Source: CALDTK01 sp965215115
Lineage (GTDB): Bacteria > Bacteroidota > Bacteroidia > Chitinophagales > Saprospiraceae
Assembly (NCBI GenBank): GCA_965215115.1
Contig: OZ244050.1
Coordinates: forward strand, 248,001-312,000
Length of the DNA stretch: 64,000 nt
Direction of reading: 5' to 3'
Made by a program: the position numbers and the translations under genes. Below are positions 62,236-64,000 of this stretch, one piece after another. Position 1 is the stretch's first letter. Each line of letters begins with the position of its first letter. Below the pieces are notes generated by a model, which searched no databases, was not told where the DNA came from, and was given only the letters and a program-made list of their open reading frames with translations.

Positions 62236-63789
62236 ATGCCCCACGCCGACTTCAAGACCCTCGTCGCCCACTGTAAAGAGTACGGCTTCGTCTACCAGAG
62301 CTCCGAGATTTACGATGGCCTCTCCGCGGCCTACGACTACGGGCCCTACGGCGTGGAACTCAAGAACAACATCAAGGCCTACTGGTGGCTCGCGATGACG
62401 CGCTTGCACGCCAACATCGTCGGGCTCGACGCAGCCATCTTCATGGCGCCCGAGACCTGGAAGGCCTCCGGGCACGTCGACGCCTTCAACGATCCCCTGA
62501 TCGACAATAAGCAGTCGAAGAAGCGCTACCGCGCCGATCAACTCCTCGAAGGCGCGGCGGAAAAGGTTTTGGCGAAAGCCCAGAAGGAAGTCGACAAGGC
62601 GGCCAAGCGTTTTGGCGAAAGCTTCGACGAGGCCCAGTACCGCACCACGAACGAGCGCGTGATGGGCTACCAGGCGGAGTCCGACCGCATCCTCGCACGC
62701 ATGAATGAGGCCCTCGGCAAGGGCGACATGCAGGGGCTTTACGACCTCATCGTCGAACTCGGGATCGCCGATCCGGAATCGGGGTCCAAGGATTGGACGG
62801 AGGTGCGGCAGTTCAACCTCATGTTCTCGACGCAGCTCGGCGCCATCGCCGGGGAGGCGGGCAAGATTTACCTCCGGCCCGAGACGGCGCAGGGCATCTT
62901 CGTCAACTTCCTCAACGTCCAGAAGTCGACGCGGCAGAAGTTGCCCTTCGGGATCGCGCAGATCGGGAAGGCCTTCCGCAATGAGATCGTGGCCAGGCAG
63001 TTCATCTTCCGGATGCGGGAGTTCGAGCAGATGGAGATGCAGTTCTTCGTCAAGCCCGGCACCGAGCTCGAGTGGTACGAGCGGTGGAAGCAGCAGCGCA
63101 TGGCCTGGCACCTGGCCCTCGGGACCCCCGCCGAGAAGCTGAAGTTCCACGACCACGCCAACCTCGCGCACTACGCCAATGCCGCCGTCGACATCGAGTT
63201 CGAGTTCCCGTTCGGGTTCCGCGAGCTCGAGGGCATTCACTCGCGGACCGACTTCGACCTCTCGGCCCACCAGGCGCTGAGCGGCAAGAAGCTGCAGTAC
63301 TTCGACCCGGAGTCGGGCGAGAGTTACGTGCCGTACGTGGTGGAGACGAGCATCGGGTGCGACCGGATGTTCCTGGCCGTGATGGCGAACGCGCTCCAGG
63401 AGGAGACCGTGCCCGACGCCGCCGGCGAGGACTCGACGCGCACGGTGCTGAAGGTGCCCGCGCCGCTGGCGCCGATCAAGGTGGCCGTCTTGCCGCTGCT
63501 CAAGAATCGCGAGGAGTTGACCTCGAAGGCCGAGGCGGTCTTCGACCGACTCAAGCTTCACTTCATTTGTCAGTACGACGAGAAGGACGCCATCGGGCGC
63601 CGCTACCGTCGCCAGGACGCGATCGGGACGCCGTACTGCGTGACGGTAGACTTCGAGACCCTGGCCGATGACACGGTGACGATCCGGGACCGGGACACCC
63701 TGGAGCAGGTCCGTCTGCCGATCGAGGGGATCGTGGCGCACGTGCGGGAGCGGGTGAGTATGGAGAGCTTGTTGGAGAGGCTGGTGTAG
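62236..63789 (+). CDS. glyS: Glycyl-tRNA synthetase (dimeric type)
   Basis: 517 residues. Class II synthetase of the alpha2 type: YGFVYQSSEIYDGLSAAYDYGPYG, LRPETAQGIFVNF, KAFRNEIVARQFIFRMREFEQMEMQFF (motif 2) and ETSIGCDRMFLAVM (motif 3), then the anticodon-binding domain. It charges tRNA-Gly. Between about residues 105 and 140 it has a charged helical insert that carries two mini-hairpins 28 bp apart (62566 VLAKA, 62609 RFGES), so the motif may have helped build this insert. Confidence 0.96.
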   Translation: MPHADFKTLVAHCKEYGFVYQSSEIYDGLSAAYDYGPYGVELKNNIKAYWWLAMTRLHANIVGLDAAIFMAPETWKASGHVDAFNDPLIDNKQSKKRYRADQLLEGAAEKVLAKAQKEVDKAAKRFGESFDEAQYRTTNERVMGYQAESDRILARMNEALGKGDMQGLYDLIVELGIADPESGSKDWTEVRQFNLMFSTQLGAIAGEAGKIYLRPETAQGIFVNFLNVQKSTRQKLPFGIAQIGKAFRNEIVARQFIFRMREFEQMEMQFFVKPGTELEWYERWKQQRMAWHLALGTPAEKLKFHDHANLAHYANAAVDIEFEFPFGFRELEGIHSRTDFDLSAHQALSGKKLQYFDPESGESYVPYVVETSIGCDRMFLAVMANALQEETVPDAAGEDSTRTVLKVPAPLAPIKVAVLPLLKNREELTSKAEAVFDRLKLHFICQYDEKDAIGRRYRRQDAIGTPYCVTVDFETLADDTVTIRDRDTLEQVRLPIEGIVAHVRERVSMESLLERLV

Positions 63790-64000
63790 GCGTTGGGTAT
63801 AGGGGATTGAGCAATAGCAAGTTGTGCTCATGTCGGCGGGCACAGGTTTTTGCACGTGACTTCGGACGTGTGGGGAACTTTCCTCTACGGTTTACAGTTA
63901 GAGGCTGCGTATGGCCTGCCGTCCGGCTGACACACAATCGGTTCAGCGCGATACCTCTCCCCGTTCGGTGTCTTTGACGCTCGCTTTTTCGAGAGAGCTT
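63790..64000. other. Right-end intergenic stretch, no gene seen
   Basis: About 210 bases after the synthetase; no complete frame, terminator or RNA recognised before the window ends. Confidence 0.4.

Overview
The window looks like a piece of a high-GC Bacteroidota chromosome. The evidence is a protein with a C-terminal type IX secretion sorting domain (52902-54206), TACnTTSG boxes just upstream of many start codons that resemble the Bacteroidota -7 element TAnnTTTG, a CysH-DUF2061-CysDN sulfate block, DUF1080 and Gfo/Idh secreted sugar enzymes, and SusD-free lipoprotein and signal-peptide genes. A Saprospiria-like or Rhodothermia-like lineage is a guess. No complete prophage, CRISPR array or rRNA was seen.

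Layout. 1-600: AT-rich edge and an N-terminally short free-methionine sulfoxide reductase. 631-2172: a MITE-like element and an IS630-type insertion sequence. 2.2-8.2 kb: EamA transporter, DUF421 protein, two overlapping sensor kinases and a frameshifted acyl-CoA dehydrogenase. 8.5-11.1 kb: three unrecognised, lower-GC envelope genes. 11.2-17.7 kb: methyltransferase, sugar nucleotidyltransferase, PD-(D/E)XK protein and the sulfate assimilation genes cysH, cysD and cysN. 17.8-31.2 kb: a mosaic region with hypothetical lipoproteins, a decayed AAA ATPase and an intact relative, a truncated LRR protein, a T4 Rnl2-like RNA ligase, an AbiEi/AbiEii pair, a TetR-hydrolase operon and a HEPN protein. 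31.6-36.8 kb: a solute-binding/OmpA fusion operon, nitronate monooxygenase and membrane proteins. 37.3-48 kb: sulfatase, tRNA-Gly, a probable 3-keto-glycoside block (DUF1080, TolB-like, Gfo/Idh), glycerate kinase and a giant BNR-repeat protein. 48.3-63.8 kb: mostly housekeeping genes (hisF, tRNA-Gln, thioesterase, 6-phosphogluconolactonase, nitrilase/GNAT fusion, prolyl oligopeptidase, TlpA-like protein, Usp, glycyl-tRNA synthetase).

The outstanding signal is not a gene. A 15-bp motif, GTTTTGGCGAAAGCC, and its variants occur about 70 times, roughly once per 0.9 kb. The sites lie on both strands, in every reading frame, and mostly inside genes. The variants are not random: after GTTTT the motif is a 3-bp stem capped by a GNAA loop (GGC-GAAA-GCC), and the stem changes by paired substitutions (GCC/GGC, GAC/GTC, AGC/GCT, TGC/GCA, AAC/GTT) while the loop stays mostly GAAA, GGAA, GCAA or GTAA. 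This looks like a genome-wide family of structured DNA mini-hairpins under selection for folding. It may be an uptake signal, a single-strand recombinase or transposase site, or a replication or chromosome-organising mark.

A second structured family has three copies (31412, 44291, 48076). Each is an intergenic inverted repeat of about 90-106 bp whose inner stem, and in two copies also the outer stem, differs in sequence but stays complementary. Several other intergenic spacers are filled with short 7-8 bp tandem or inverted repeats.
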